Assembly (NCBI GenBank): GCA_002707765.1
Contig: PANV01000008.1
Coordinates: 10,674 to 21,563, forward strand
Length of the DNA stretch: 10,890 nucleotides
Direction of reading: 5' to 3'
Origin: Fidelibacterota bacterium
GTDB taxonomy: Bacteria > Fidelibacterota > Marinisomatia > SCGC-AAA003-L08 > D37C17
The notes below the pieces were generated by a model, which saw only the letters and a program-made list of their open reading frames with translations, searched no databases and had not been told where the DNA came from. Below, one piece after another: positions 1-7,849 of the stretch. The position numbers and the translations under genes are program-made. Numbering within the stretch: position 1 is the stretch's first letter; each line of letters starts with the position of its first letter.

Positions 1-1
1 G

Positions 2-691
2 AAAAAAATAAATCTTAGTAATTTTAATAATCAATACAATATTTATATAATTATGAATGCTGAGAAGCTATGCTATCCAAAATCAGAATCTGCTAATTCA
101 CTTTTAAAAATTTTAGAAGAACCAAAAGAAAATAATTTATTCATATTAATTACTTCTAACATTTCACAAATGCTCGAAACTCTAACATCTAGATGTGTTA
201 AAATATTTTTTCCAAAACTTAAATCAAATGATATAAATAATTTTTTAAACGAAAATTATAATATTGATAATAAAGATATTAATTTTATTGCACATTGTTC
301 AAATGGAAATAATTCTTTTGCAATAGATTTATTAAATGAATTTGACGAATTGAAAAAAGACTATATAACTTTAATTACGCTTCTAAATAATTTTGAAATT
401 AGAGAATGGCAAAAATTTTCTATTTTAGTTAAAGATAAAAATAAGTTTAAAATTTTATTAAAATTATTATTAATACTATTAGTTGATGCAGCTAATAATA
501 AAGCAGTTCTGCCTATTTATAATTTTATTGGAAAAGAAGTTGAAAAAATATTTAGATTAGAAATAGAAAGAATTAATAAAGCAGTAGACTTAATTAATAA
601 GACTAATGATAATTTGAAAAAAAATATCCATTTACCATTATTACTAACAACATTTTATTTAGAAATCTATAATGTTTTAAATGAGCATTAA
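2..691 (+). CDS. holB: DNA polymerase III delta' subunit, 3' part (5' end outside window)
   Basis: Clamp-loader subunit delta' of the replicative DNA polymerase, which helps load the beta sliding clamp in the cytoplasm. The frame is open from base 2, and the residues before the ATG at 53 (reading YNIYII, then NAEKL) fit the family's sensor/Walker B strand, so that ATG is internal and the true start lies upstream. Visible family marks are NSLLKILEEP, the sensor-1 strand (LFILITSN) and the SRC motif (TSRC) that carries the clamp-loader arginine finger. About 229 residues are seen against roughly 330 in a full protein; the Walker A part is missing. The C-terminal two thirds is diverged and rich in Lys, Asn and Ile, as expected for this poorly conserved collar domain at very low GC. 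A DnaX gamma/tau fragment is the alternative, but the short C-terminus followed directly by metG favours delta'. metG starts 4 bases after the stop. Confidence 0.85.
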   Translation, partial: KKINLSNFNNQYNIYIIMNAEKLCYPKSESANSLLKILEEPKENNLFILITSNISQMLETLTSRCVKIFFPKLKSNDINNFLNENYNIDNKDINFIAHCSNGNNSFAIDLLNEFDELKKDYITLITLLNNFEIREWQKFSILVKDKNKFKILLKLLLILLVDAANNKAVLPIYNFIGKEVEKIFRLEIERINKAVDLINKTNDNLKKNIHLPLLLTTFYLEIYNVLNEH

Positions 692-695
692 TTAA

Positions 696-2210
696 ATGAA
701 AAAATTTTATATAACAACGCCTCTATACTATGTTAATGATGAGCCTCATATTGGACATGCTTATACAACAATTTTAGCTGATGTTATGACTAGAATTCAA
801 AAAATTCAAAATAATGATGTCTATTTCTTAACAGGTACAGATGAACATGGTCAAAAAGTTCAGGAAGCAGCGATTAAAAATAAAACTTCTCCTAAAGAAC
901 ATGTAGATATTTATGTAAATAGATTTAAAAAAGTTTGGAATGAGTTAGATATTGAATTTGACGATTTTATTAGGACAACTGAAAAAAGACATACTGATAG
1001 AGTTCAGGATACACTAAAGATGCTTTTTGAAAAAAATGAGATTTACCAAAATGAATATGAAGGACTTTACTCCGTATCAGAAGAAAGATTCATAACTGAA
1101 AAAGAAGCTGAAGAAGGTAATTTTAGAGAAATTAAAAGACTTAAAGAAAAAAATTATTTTTTTAGAATGTCCAAATATCAATCTAAATTAATAGATCATA
1201 TTCAAAATAACCCAGATTTTATTAAACCAGAATCAAGAAAAAATGAAATCCTTGGTTTTTTAAAAAAACCATTAAATGACTTATGTATTTCTCGTCCTAA
1301 AGAAAGATTAAAATGGGGAATTGAGCTACCATTTGACAAAGACTATGTTACATATGTATGGTTTGATGCATTACTTAATTATATTTCCGCAATTGGATGG
1401 AAAAGTGATGACAAATTATTTGATGAATGTTGGCCTGCTGATTATCATTTGATGGCAAAAGATATTTTAACAACACATTGTGTTTACTGGCCAACTATGT
1501 TAATGGCTTGTAATATTAAACTTCCAAAAACAATTTTTGCACATGGGGGGTGGTTAATGGATGAAATGAAAATGTCAAAATCAATTGGAAATGTTATAAA
1601 ACCACTTGATCTAGCCTATAAATTTGGTTCAGATTCATTAAGATATTACTTAATGAGCAATATGGTACTTGGTCAGGACGCTTCATTTACATTAGATTCG
1701 TTCATTCAAAAATATAACTCTGACTTAGCAAATGATTACGGTAATCTTGCAAATAGAGTTCTTACTTTAATCAACAAAAATTTTGATAGTAAAATCCCTA
1801 AAACATTTGTTTGTAACGAATATGATTTGAAACTTATCAATCATGCGAAAGAAATTCCAAATCAAATAATAAATGATTTTAATAATATGCAAATCCATAA
1901 AGCAATTGACCTTATTATGCAATTACTTAGGTCAGTTAATAAATACCTCGAAATAAAAGCACCATGGAAATTACTTAAATCAGATAATACAAAAGATAGA
2001 GAAGATGCTTCAACAACTTTAAATATTTCAGCGCAAGTTTTAAAAATTGGTACAGTTTTATTAAATCCAATTATGCCAACTAAAACAAATTTACTTTTAT
2101 CTGCAATGGGAGTTAATTCTTGTAATAACTATTCTTTTGGTGATTTAAAAACTGGAACACAAATTTCTAAACTTAAAAATCTATTCCCTAGAATTGAAGA
2201 AGACAAATAA
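696..2210 (+). CDS. metG: Methionyl-tRNA synthetase (zinc-ligand-free form)
   Basis: Class I aminoacyl-tRNA synthetase charging tRNA-Met with methionine, cytoplasmic. HIGH lies at residues 18-21 after the typical FYITTPLYYVND start, and KMSKS at 292-296 followed by IGN. The connective peptide has the pattern of the Thermus/mitochondrial branch (GLYSVSEERF at 123-132, KNYFFRMSKYQ, RPKERLKWGI, YVWFDALLNY). Where Thermus-type enzymes have Cys-x-x-Cys in YCVPCERF, this protein has Ser126 and Glu129, and no cysteines follow in that region, so a zinc knuckle is not expected. At 504 residues it ends after the anticodon-binding helical domain and lacks the C-terminal Trbp111-like tRNA-binding domain. 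The ATG is four bases after the holB stop with no Shine-Dalgarno site, which suggests coupling. The last 17 bases overlap tatD. Identity is certain; the loss of zinc ligands is seen directly. Confidence 0.97.
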   Translation: MKKFYITTPLYYVNDEPHIGHAYTTILADVMTRIQKIQNNDVYFLTGTDEHGQKVQEAAIKNKTSPKEHVDIYVNRFKKVWNELDIEFDDFIRTTEKRHTDRVQDTLKMLFEKNEIYQNEYEGLYSVSEERFITEKEAEEGNFREIKRLKEKNYFFRMSKYQSKLIDHIQNNPDFIKPESRKNEILGFLKKPLNDLCISRPKERLKWGIELPFDKDYVTYVWFDALLNYISAIGWKSDDKLFDECWPADYHLMAKDILTTHCVYWPTMLMACNIKLPKTIFAHGGWLMDEMKMSKSIGNVIKPLDLAYKFGSDSLRYYLMSNMVLGQDASFTLDSFIQKYNSDLANDYGNLANRVLTLINKNFDSKIPKTFVCNEYDLKLINHAKEIPNQIINDFNNMQIHKAIDLIMQLLRSVNKYLEIKAPWKLLKSDNTKDREDASTTLNISAQVLKIGTVLLNPIMPTKTNLLLSAMGVNSCNNYSFGDLKTGTQISKLKNLFPRIEEDK

Positions 2211-2967
2211 AATCGGATTAATCGATACTCACTGTCATATTTTTTATGATAAGTATAAAAATGATATATCTGAAGTAGTAAATCGAGCTAAAAAAGAAAA
2301 AGTTAACAAAATAATATGTGTTGGTATTGATATTGAAACCTCAAAAAAATCAATAAAATTATCAGAAAAATTTGAGTCAATTTTTGCAACAGTTGGGTTC
2401 CATCCTCATGAATCAAAAAATGCTACCAACAATTATTTGGATACTATTAGGAGTTTACTAGAAACACCAAAAGTTGTTGCAGTTGGTGAAATTGGATTGG
2501 ATTATTATTATAAGCACACTGATAAAAAACAACAAATTAAAGTTTTCAGAGAGCAACTTGAACTAGCTAAAGATTTAAATTTACCTGTTGTTATCCACAA
2601 TAGAGAATCAGATAATGACTTATATGATAATATTAAAAATTCAAAAATTAGCAAGGGTGTAATTCATTGCTTCTCAAGTGATGTGAATTTTGCAAATAAA
2701 CTTTTCGAACTAGGATTAATCATTTCATTTACCGGTATAATTACTTTTTCAAAAGAACTTCAAGAAGTAGTTAAAGAAATTCCACTTAGTAAAATAATGA
2801 TAGAAACTGACTCGCCTTATTTGACTCCAGTACCCTTTAGAGGTAAACGTAATGAACCTTATATGGTAAATGAAATAGCCAAAAAAATTGCAGAAATAAA
2901 AAATATATCTTTTGATGAGGTTGTAAATACTACAACCAATAACGCAAAAAAATTATTTAAATTTTAG
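2194..2967 (+). CDS. tatD: TatD family metal-dependent DNase/hydrolase
   Basis: TatD/YcfH-type amidohydrolase-fold enzyme; members of this family are Mg-dependent 3'-5' exonucleases or deoxyribonucleases, some linked to D-aminoacyl-tRNA or DNA repair. The metal-site motifs are all present: DTHCH at residues 11-15, EIGLDYYY from Glu99, His135 in VIHNRES, His158 in GVIHCFS, and Asp206 in ETDSPYLTP. Length of 257 residues is normal. The start is a TTG that overlaps the end of metG by 17 bases. No in-frame ATG or GTG precedes the DTHCH motif, so TTG is the best choice, with no recognisable ribosome site. It sits between metG and rsmA as in the Firmicutes yabD position. Which TatD paralogue it matches cannot be told, and the substrate is not known from sequence. 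Confidence 0.93.
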   Translation: MKKTNKIGLIDTHCHIFYDKYKNDISEVVNRAKKEKVNKIICVGIDIETSKKSIKLSEKFESIFATVGFHPHESKNATNNYLDTIRSLLETPKVVAVGEIGLDYYYKHTDKKQQIKVFREQLELAKDLNLPVVIHNRESDNDLYDNIKNSKISKGVIHCFSSDVNFANKLFELGLIISFTGIITFSKELQEVVKEIPLSKIMIETDSPYLTPVPFRGKRNEPYMVNEIAKKIAEIKNISFDEVVNTTTNNAKKLFKF

Positions 2968-2969
2968 CA

Positions 2970-3707
2970 TTGAAAATTCCAGTCAGAAAATCTTGGGGTC
3001 AAAATTTTATCATTGATAAAAATACCATCAATAAAATCATTGAAATCATAAATCCAAAGCAAGATGAGCATATTATTGAAATAGGTCCTGGTAAGGGAGC
3101 AATTACCTTACCATTACTAGATATGGTAAAAAAAATTACAGCAATAGAAATCGATCCACTTTTAACAGAATATTTAAACGAAAAAAATAATGATAAATTA
3201 AATATTACTAACATAGATTTCATGGATTGGAATCCTGATTTTAAAACAAAAAAAAGAATTTTTGGTACCCTGCCATACTATGTTTCAAGCCCAATAATTT
3301 TCAAATTAATAAACGAAGAATTGTTCTATGAAGCTATTATTATGGTACAAAAAGAATTAGCTCTAAGGTTAGTAGCTAAAGACAACACAAGAGATTACAG
3401 TAGGATGAGTGTTATGGCTCAAACTTTTTGTGATGTTGAAATTAATATGAACATTTCAAAAAATATTTTTAATCCTAAACCTAAAGTTGAATCTAATATT
3501 GTAACCTTAAAAAAGAAGAAAATAAATTTAAATTTTAAAGAATATGAAAGGTTTATCAAACTTTCATTTCAGCATAAAAGAAAAAAAATTAGAAATAATT
3601 TAAAAAATCATATAGACAAAAAAGGATTAGACTTATTAGGCGATAGAAGACCCGAAAATATAAGTGTAATTGAATATATTGATATTTTTAATAAATATTT
3701 CTTTTGA
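2970..3707 (+). CDS. rsmA: 16S rRNA dimethyladenosine transferase (KsgA)
   Basis: SAM-dependent enzyme that dimethylates two adjacent adenines near the 3' end of 16S rRNA (A1518/A1519 in E. coli) late in 30S assembly. KSWGQNFIIDKN near the N-terminus is the family's GQNFL-D start, and EIGPGKG at 37-43 is the SAM loop. Motif IV reads GTLPYY with Thr100 where the family normally has Asn (NLPY); the codon is ACC, one base from AAC. The C-terminal part keeps FNPKPKVES and QHKRKKIRNNL. At 245 residues it is somewhat short, mainly in the C-terminal helical domain. The TTG start at 2970 is well supported: an in-frame stop at 2958-2960 leaves only ATT 2961 as an alternative. It begins two bases after the tatD stop, so translation is likely coupled. 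The family call is secure; catalytic competence is a question. Confidence 0.95.
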   Translation: MKIPVRKSWGQNFIIDKNTINKIIEIINPKQDEHIIEIGPGKGAITLPLLDMVKKITAIEIDPLLTEYLNEKNNDKLNITNIDFMDWNPDFKTKKRIFGTLPYYVSSPIIFKLINEELFYEAIIMVQKELALRLVAKDNTRDYSRMSVMAQTFCDVEINMNISKNIFNPKPKVESNIVTLKKKKINLNFKEYERFIKLSFQHKRKKIRNNLKNHIDKKGLDLLGDRRPENISVIEYIDIFNKYFF

Positions 3708-3756
3708 AGTAATCAATTCTTTCTTAAAATAAGAGCCTAAATTACGACCTAAAAAA

Positions 3757-4869
3757 ATGGCAAAAAAAACTACAAAAGATAGTAAAAAATCAAAAAAAAC
3801 ATCAACTGAAGTTGTAAAAAAAGCTACAAAGTCTGCAACAAAAGAGCAGAAAAAAGTAGAAAAAAATAATACTAAGAAAACATCTAAAGTTGAAAAAAAA
3901 TCTACAAAAAAAGTAACTGCAAATAAACAGAAACCTGTAAAAAAAGCAGTTACTAAAGCTACAGACAAACCTGAAAAAAAACCTGTAAGAAAAAGAAAAA
4001 AGAAAACAAAAGCAGAGCAGGTTATTCAAAAAATTGGTAATGATGCAAACAGATCATTAAGTAAGTATTTACAAGAAATAAGTAGATTTCAGCCACTAGA
4101 TCCTGAAAGAGAAATTGAATTAGCAGTTAGAGTCAAACAAGGTGATAGAAGAGCTTTAAAAGAGTTAACTGAAGCAAATCTTAGATTCGTTGTAAGTGTT
4201 GCTAAAGACTACCAGGGACAAGGACTACCTCTAACTGATTTAATAAATGAAGGAAATCTTGGTTTAATAAAAGCGGCAGAAAGATTTGATGAAAGTAGAG
4301 GATTTAAATTCATATCATATGCAGTTTGGTGGATTAGACAATCAGTTCTTCAAGCATTAGCAGAGCATTCAAGAATTGTAAGACTACCATTAAATAGAGT
4401 TGGAACAATTAGTAAAATCAATAAAGCTTCAGAAAGGCTTGAACAAGAATTTGAAAGAGCACCCAGAGCAGATGAAATTGCACACCAACTTGATATGAGA
4501 ATTACTGAAATTAATGATGCCCAAAGAATTGCAAGAAGACATCACTCATTAGATACGCCATTTAGCGATGATGAAAAGAACTCATTACTTGATGTCATAT
4601 CTGATGCAAATGTTGATGATCCTGATAAAGAGCTACATATGAGTTCTCTTGAAAGAGAAGTTAGAGATTCACTGGATACATTGAAAGAACGTGAAAAAGA
4701 TGTTATTAAAATGTACTTTGGTATTGATAGAGAATATGCTCTTACCCTCAACGAAATTGGTGAAGAATTTGGTTTGACTAGAGAAAGAGTCAGGCAGATT
4801 AAAGAAAAAGCTATTAGAAGATTAAGACATAGATCCAGAAGTAGAAAACTAAGAACTTACTTAGGATAA
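3757..4869 (+). CDS. rpoD: Primary sigma factor RpoD/SigA with lysine-rich N-terminal tail
   Basis: Housekeeping sigma-70 that directs RNA polymerase to most promoters. The core starts near Asn98 (SLSKYLQEISRF, region 1.2). It continues through region 2 (ANLRFVVSVAKDYQGQGLPL, DLINEGNLGLIKAAERFD, ISYAVWWIRQ), region 3 (IVRLPLNRVG onward) and region 4 (LTLNEIGEEFGLTRERVRQI, the helix-turn-helix). The core of about 283 residues and the region 2.4 sequence QSVLQALAEHSR match the Bacteroidota type without acidic region 1.1. In its place is a tail of about 88 residues with 36 Lys/Arg and about 8 acidic residues, low complexity and histone-H1-like. No other in-frame start precedes region 1.2, so the tail is probably made. 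A 49-base gap separates it from rsmA and there is no Shine-Dalgarno site. The diverged 2.4 means E. coli promoter rules should not be trusted here. Confidence 0.95.
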   Translation: MAKKTTKDSKKSKKTSTEVVKKATKSATKEQKKVEKNNTKKTSKVEKKSTKKVTANKQKPVKKAVTKATDKPEKKPVRKRKKKTKAEQVIQKIGNDANRSLSKYLQEISRFQPLDPEREIELAVRVKQGDRRALKELTEANLRFVVSVAKDYQGQGLPLTDLINEGNLGLIKAAERFDESRGFKFISYAVWWIRQSVLQALAEHSRIVRLPLNRVGTISKINKASERLEQEFERAPRADEIAHQLDMRITEINDAQRIARRHHSLDTPFSDDEKNSLLDVISDANVDDPDKELHMSSLEREVRDSLDTLKEREKDVIKMYFGIDREYALTLNEIGEEFGLTRERVRQIKEKAIRRLRHRSRSRKLRTYLG

Positions 4870-4886
4870 ATTGTACATCTAAATTA

Positions 4887-6218
4887 ATGAAGCTAATTAC
4901 GAGTATATCAGGTATACGCGGAATTTACGGTAAAACTTTAACAAACTCCATTGCATCGAGCTATGTAGAATCCTTCTCAGCCTTACAATCCGGTGGCAAA
5001 ATTCTATTGGCACAAGATTCAAGGCCCCATGGAAAAGAAATTTATAAATCAGCTTGTGATATTTTAACCAAACTTGGAAGAGATGTAATAAGCTGTGGTA
5101 TTATACCTACACCTACTGCTCAATATATTATAAAAAAAGAGAAGTTAGCGGGAGGTATTGTTATTACAGCAAGTCATAATCCTATTGAATGGAATGGTCT
5201 AAAATTTCTTGATAATGATGGATGCTTTTTAAATGCTGATAAAATGAATAAGGTATTATCTAAAGATTCTAAATCATCAATAAATAATGCAGGTAAAATC
5301 ATTAAATCTGAAAATTCCTATCAAGACCATATTAAAAATATTTTAAATCTTAGCTGTATTAATATTAATGAAATCAAAGCTAAAAAATTTAAAGTCGTTG
5401 TGGATACAGTTAATGGCGCAGCATATAAAGCATTACCCGAACTTCTTGAAAAATTAAACTGCAATGTAATTAAAATATATTGTGATAATGATGGAACCTT
5501 CCCTAGAGGAACTGAACCTATCCCCTCTCATCTTGAAGATTTATCAAAAGCTGTTACCAGCAATAATGCTGATATTGGTTTTGCAACAGATCCTGATGCG
5601 GACAGACTTGCAATTGTTGATAATCATGGTAATCCAATTGGTGAGGAATCTACACTTGTCTTAGCATTAGAGTCCTACCTAAAATATTATAAAGGTTCTC
5701 AAAAGGTAGTCACAAATCTTTCTACAAGTATGGCAGTAGATGTCATTGCACATCAATACAATTCTACGGTTCAGCGCTCATCCGTAGGTGAGATTAATGT
5801 TGTTGAGAAAATGAAAGAATTAGATTCAGCAATAGGGGGTGAAGGTAATGGTGGCGTCATTCTAGAAGAATCTCATCTTGGACGTGACTCTCTCGTTGCA
5901 GCTGCAATGGTTCTAAATCATTTAGCTCAGTCTAATCTTCCATTTGATAAAATTTTAGAGGATATTCCGCGTTATGTGATGATTAAAGATAAAATATCTT
6001 TACAAAATGATATTGATTTAAAACATATTAAAACCCTTTTCCAAACTGACGATATCACTTTTATCGAAGATGATGGCCTTAAAATAGTTTGGGAAGATAA
6101 ATGGATCCATATTAGAAAATCTAATACAGAGCCTATTATTAGAATTATATCTGAAGCAGATACATTTGCAAATGCAAAAAATTTGATTAATCATATTAAA
6201 GAAAATATTTCTATTTAA
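4887..6218 (+). CDS. glmM: Phosphoglucosamine mutase / phosphomannomutase family
   Basis: Alpha-D-phosphohexomutase, probably converting glucosamine-6-phosphate to glucosamine-1-phosphate on the way to UDP-GlcNAc for peptidoglycan and LPS; cytoplasmic. All four active-site loops are visible. The phosphoserine loop is TASHNP (94-99, Ser96 catalytic), the metal loop DPDADR (235-240), the sugar loop GEGNGG (around 319-323), and the phosphate-binding loop RKSNTEP (410-416). The start SISGIRG and the GEGNGG loop match enzymes annotated GlmM in Bacteroidota and the archaeal type, not the GEQSGH loop of E. coli GlmM. Specificity for glucosamine over mannose or glucose phosphate is therefore inferred. 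Length of 443 is usual. It begins 17 bases after rpoD, so it is likely co-transcribed, and has no Shine-Dalgarno site in range (an AGGA lies about 22 bases upstream, inside the rpoD end). Confidence 0.85.
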   Translation: MKLITSISGIRGIYGKTLTNSIASSYVESFSALQSGGKILLAQDSRPHGKEIYKSACDILTKLGRDVISCGIIPTPTAQYIIKKEKLAGGIVITASHNPIEWNGLKFLDNDGCFLNADKMNKVLSKDSKSSINNAGKIIKSENSYQDHIKNILNLSCININEIKAKKFKVVVDTVNGAAYKALPELLEKLNCNVIKIYCDNDGTFPRGTEPIPSHLEDLSKAVTSNNADIGFATDPDADRLAIVDNHGNPIGEESTLVLALESYLKYYKGSQKVVTNLSTSMAVDVIAHQYNSTVQRSSVGEINVVEKMKELDSAIGGEGNGGVILEESHLGRDSLVAAAMVLNHLAQSNLPFDKILEDIPRYVMIKDKISLQNDIDLKHIKTLFQTDDITFIEDDGLKIVWEDKWIHIRKSNTEPIIRIISEADTFANAKNLINHIKENISI

Positions 6219-6277
6219 AAAATATTTATTTAATTCGAAAAATTTTCATAGTTTATAATAACCACTTTAATATAATT

Positions 6278-7663
6278 ATGGGTCACAATATGTTTTTTCT
6301 TTTTTTAACATTTATAAATTTTTCAATTTTAAAATCAGCAATTTTAAATATCCCATCTGATTATCCATCGATTCAATCAGGAATTAATTCAAGTTCAAAT
6401 GGAGATACAATAATAATTTCTGATGGTACATATTTTGAAAATTTAAATACATATGGTAAAGAAATAACCTTAGCATCCTTATTTCATATTAATGGAAATC
6501 AATCTCATATATCAAACACAATTATTGATGGAGATAGTTTAGATCATGTTCTCTTGATTGATAATTCATCTAATCCAATAATTAATGGACTAACAATTAA
6601 AGGAGGTTTTACAGATTCTACAACATATGGTGCAGGTATACTAATTGACAATTTCAGTAATCCAACTATCAAAAATTGTATTATTAAAGAAAATCACGCT
6701 AGACGAAGCGGTTCTGGAATATCAATAAATAATGGAAGTAGTCCTGTTATATCTCACTGTAAAATTATTGACAATTATACTCCGAGAGGTGGTGCTGGTA
6801 TATATTGTAAACAAAGTACTACACCAGTCCAACCTGAAATTAGAAACTGCATATTTGATACTAACATAGCTGGTACTGGAGGGGGTGGTGGCATTCGCGG
6901 TAAAAGCACAGCTAATCCAAGTGTATTTGATTCTTATTTTGTTGAAAATTCAGCTGATTTTGGTGGTGCTATATCTCATCCCTTTGGAGGAAATCCAATC
7001 ATAATAAATAATTCTGCTTTTTGTGGGAATACCCCAGATAATTTTTCAACTTCTACAAATTATATTGATAATGGAATAACTTATACCAATAACTGTGATT
7101 CATTAAGATCATTATTTTCATTTCAAATAAGTGATAGTAATGATGAGAATGATAGTGGAGATAATAATAATGATAATCAGGGTAATACATATGGTTCTTG
7201 GATTGAATATCCAAATCATGCTATTAGCTTAAATGGTACAGGAGCTGGAAGACTTTATTTGACCCAAACTAATGTAAGCTCAACCGATGAGTTTAGAGAA
7301 ATATGTAAAGAAGAATGTATAAATGGTAATGCAGACGGACCTAATGGCCAATGTGGTGCATTTGTTATTAATTATTTTGATGTTGATACCCACTTAAACC
7401 CTAATTACTGTGTTTTTAAATTAGCAAATTCATTGCCTTACCCCAATACTGCTAAAGATAGCTATGTTTATGAAGAGATTTATTATTTATTAGGAGATGT
7501 AAATCTAGATACACTCATTAATGTTATAGATATTGTTCAAACTGTTAATTATATCTTTTATCCAGACAACCCAATTATTTTAGAACAAGGCGATATTAAT
7601 CAAGATGGTACTATTAACATTGTTGATGTTGTTACTATGGTAACAATCATTATAGATTTTTAG
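6278..7663 (+). CDS. Secreted beta-helix protein with PAN-like module and dockerin-like C-terminus
   Basis: No specific function is recognised. A hydrophobic N-terminus (about residues 5-21, ending LKSA) looks like a signal peptide; Met1 or Met5 could be the start. Residues about 24-280 form a right-handed beta-helix. The cap-like YPSIQSGINSSSNGDTI and DGTYFEN are followed by rungs of the kind SNPTIKNCIIKEN and GGGI/GGAI seen in pectate-lyase-fold and polymorphic-outer-membrane-type repeats. An Asp/Asn/Ser linker (285-303) leads to a module at 308-400 with four cysteines spaced C-x3-C-x11-C-x18-C, PAN/apple-like, shared with the next gene. Residues 406-461 are two dockerin-like Ca loops (GDVNLDTLINVID and GDINQDGTINIVD), and the protein ends there with no T9SS sorting domain. 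No active-site residues can be named. It starts 59 bases after glmM and may have its own promoter. Adhesin, carbohydrate-active or scaffold-partner roles are all possible. Confidence 0.85.
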   Translation: MGHNMFFLFLTFINFSILKSAILNIPSDYPSIQSGINSSSNGDTIIISDGTYFENLNTYGKEITLASLFHINGNQSHISNTIIDGDSLDHVLLIDNSSNPIINGLTIKGGFTDSTTYGAGILIDNFSNPTIKNCIIKENHARRSGSGISINNGSSPVISHCKIIDNYTPRGGAGIYCKQSTTPVQPEIRNCIFDTNIAGTGGGGGIRGKSTANPSVFDSYFVENSADFGGAISHPFGGNPIIINNSAFCGNTPDNFSTSTNYIDNGITYTNNCDSLRSLFSFQISDSNDENDSGDNNNDNQGNTYGSWIEYPNHAISLNGTGAGRLYLTQTNVSSTDEFREICKEECINGNADGPNGQCGAFVINYFDVDTHLNPNYCVFKLANSLPYPNTAKDSYVYEEIYYLLGDVNLDTLINVIDIVQTVNYIFYPDNPIILEQGDINQDGTINIVDVVTMVTIIIDF

Positions 7664-7849
7664 CTCTTTCTTAAAAAAAATTATTTTCTTTTTTTCAAAT
7701 AAAAATTCTATATTTTATAATGCTATTCTTTTCTTAAAATGAAAGTATATAGTTATATTGTGATCTATGATACAATCTAATAATTATCTTATTTAAAAAA
7801 TCTTTATAATTAAGAACTTGACAAAACGAATAACAATAAAGGAGAATCA
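7664..7849. other. AT-rich intergenic region, likely terminator and promoter zone
   Basis: No gene is seen in these 186 bases. Just after the stop, an A8 run (7673-7680) and a T7 run (7689-7695) could pair around a short loop, but a pure A-T stem is a poor terminator. TATAAT at 7716-7721 and TACAAT at 7771-7776 resemble sigma-70 -10 boxes, without a good -35 at the proper distance. A perfect TTGACA at 7818-7823 has no -10 behind it. Since the sigma factor in this window is of the Bacteroidota type, none of these is convincing alone. The length of the gap, far above the others here, and the strong ribosome site at its end suggest that the downstream gene has its own promoter. Confidence 0.5.
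7838..7845 (+). promoter_or_regulatory. Strong Shine-Dalgarno site for the large secreted protein
   Basis: AAAGGAGA, with the GGAG core at 7841-7844, lies five bases before the ATG at 7850. It fixes the start and fits the signal peptide that follows. None of the other six gene starts in this window has a comparable site, so this gene may be translated at a higher or separately set rate. Confidence 0.85.

Noticed and set aside
53..55. ATG at 53 as the start of the first gene
   Set aside because: The frame is open to base 2 and the upstream residues fit the conserved delta' strand, so the gene begins before the window.
3636..4029. Two minus-strand reading frames opposite the start of rpoD
   Set aside because: They are Phe/Ser-rich mirror images of the lysine-rich tail, with no start signal or family likeness.
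6237..6247. GAAAAATTTTC palindrome after glmM as a terminator
   Set aside because: It is a pure A-T palindrome with no loop or U-tract, expected by chance at this composition.
6254..6276. Two TATAAT boxes before the first secreted gene
   Set aside because: No -35 partner is seen, the background is extremely AT-rich, and the local sigma factor probably reads another promoter type; the second box abuts the start codon.
7818..7823. TTGACA as a -35 box
   Set aside because: No -10 lies 16-18 bases downstream; that place is taken by the ribosome site.
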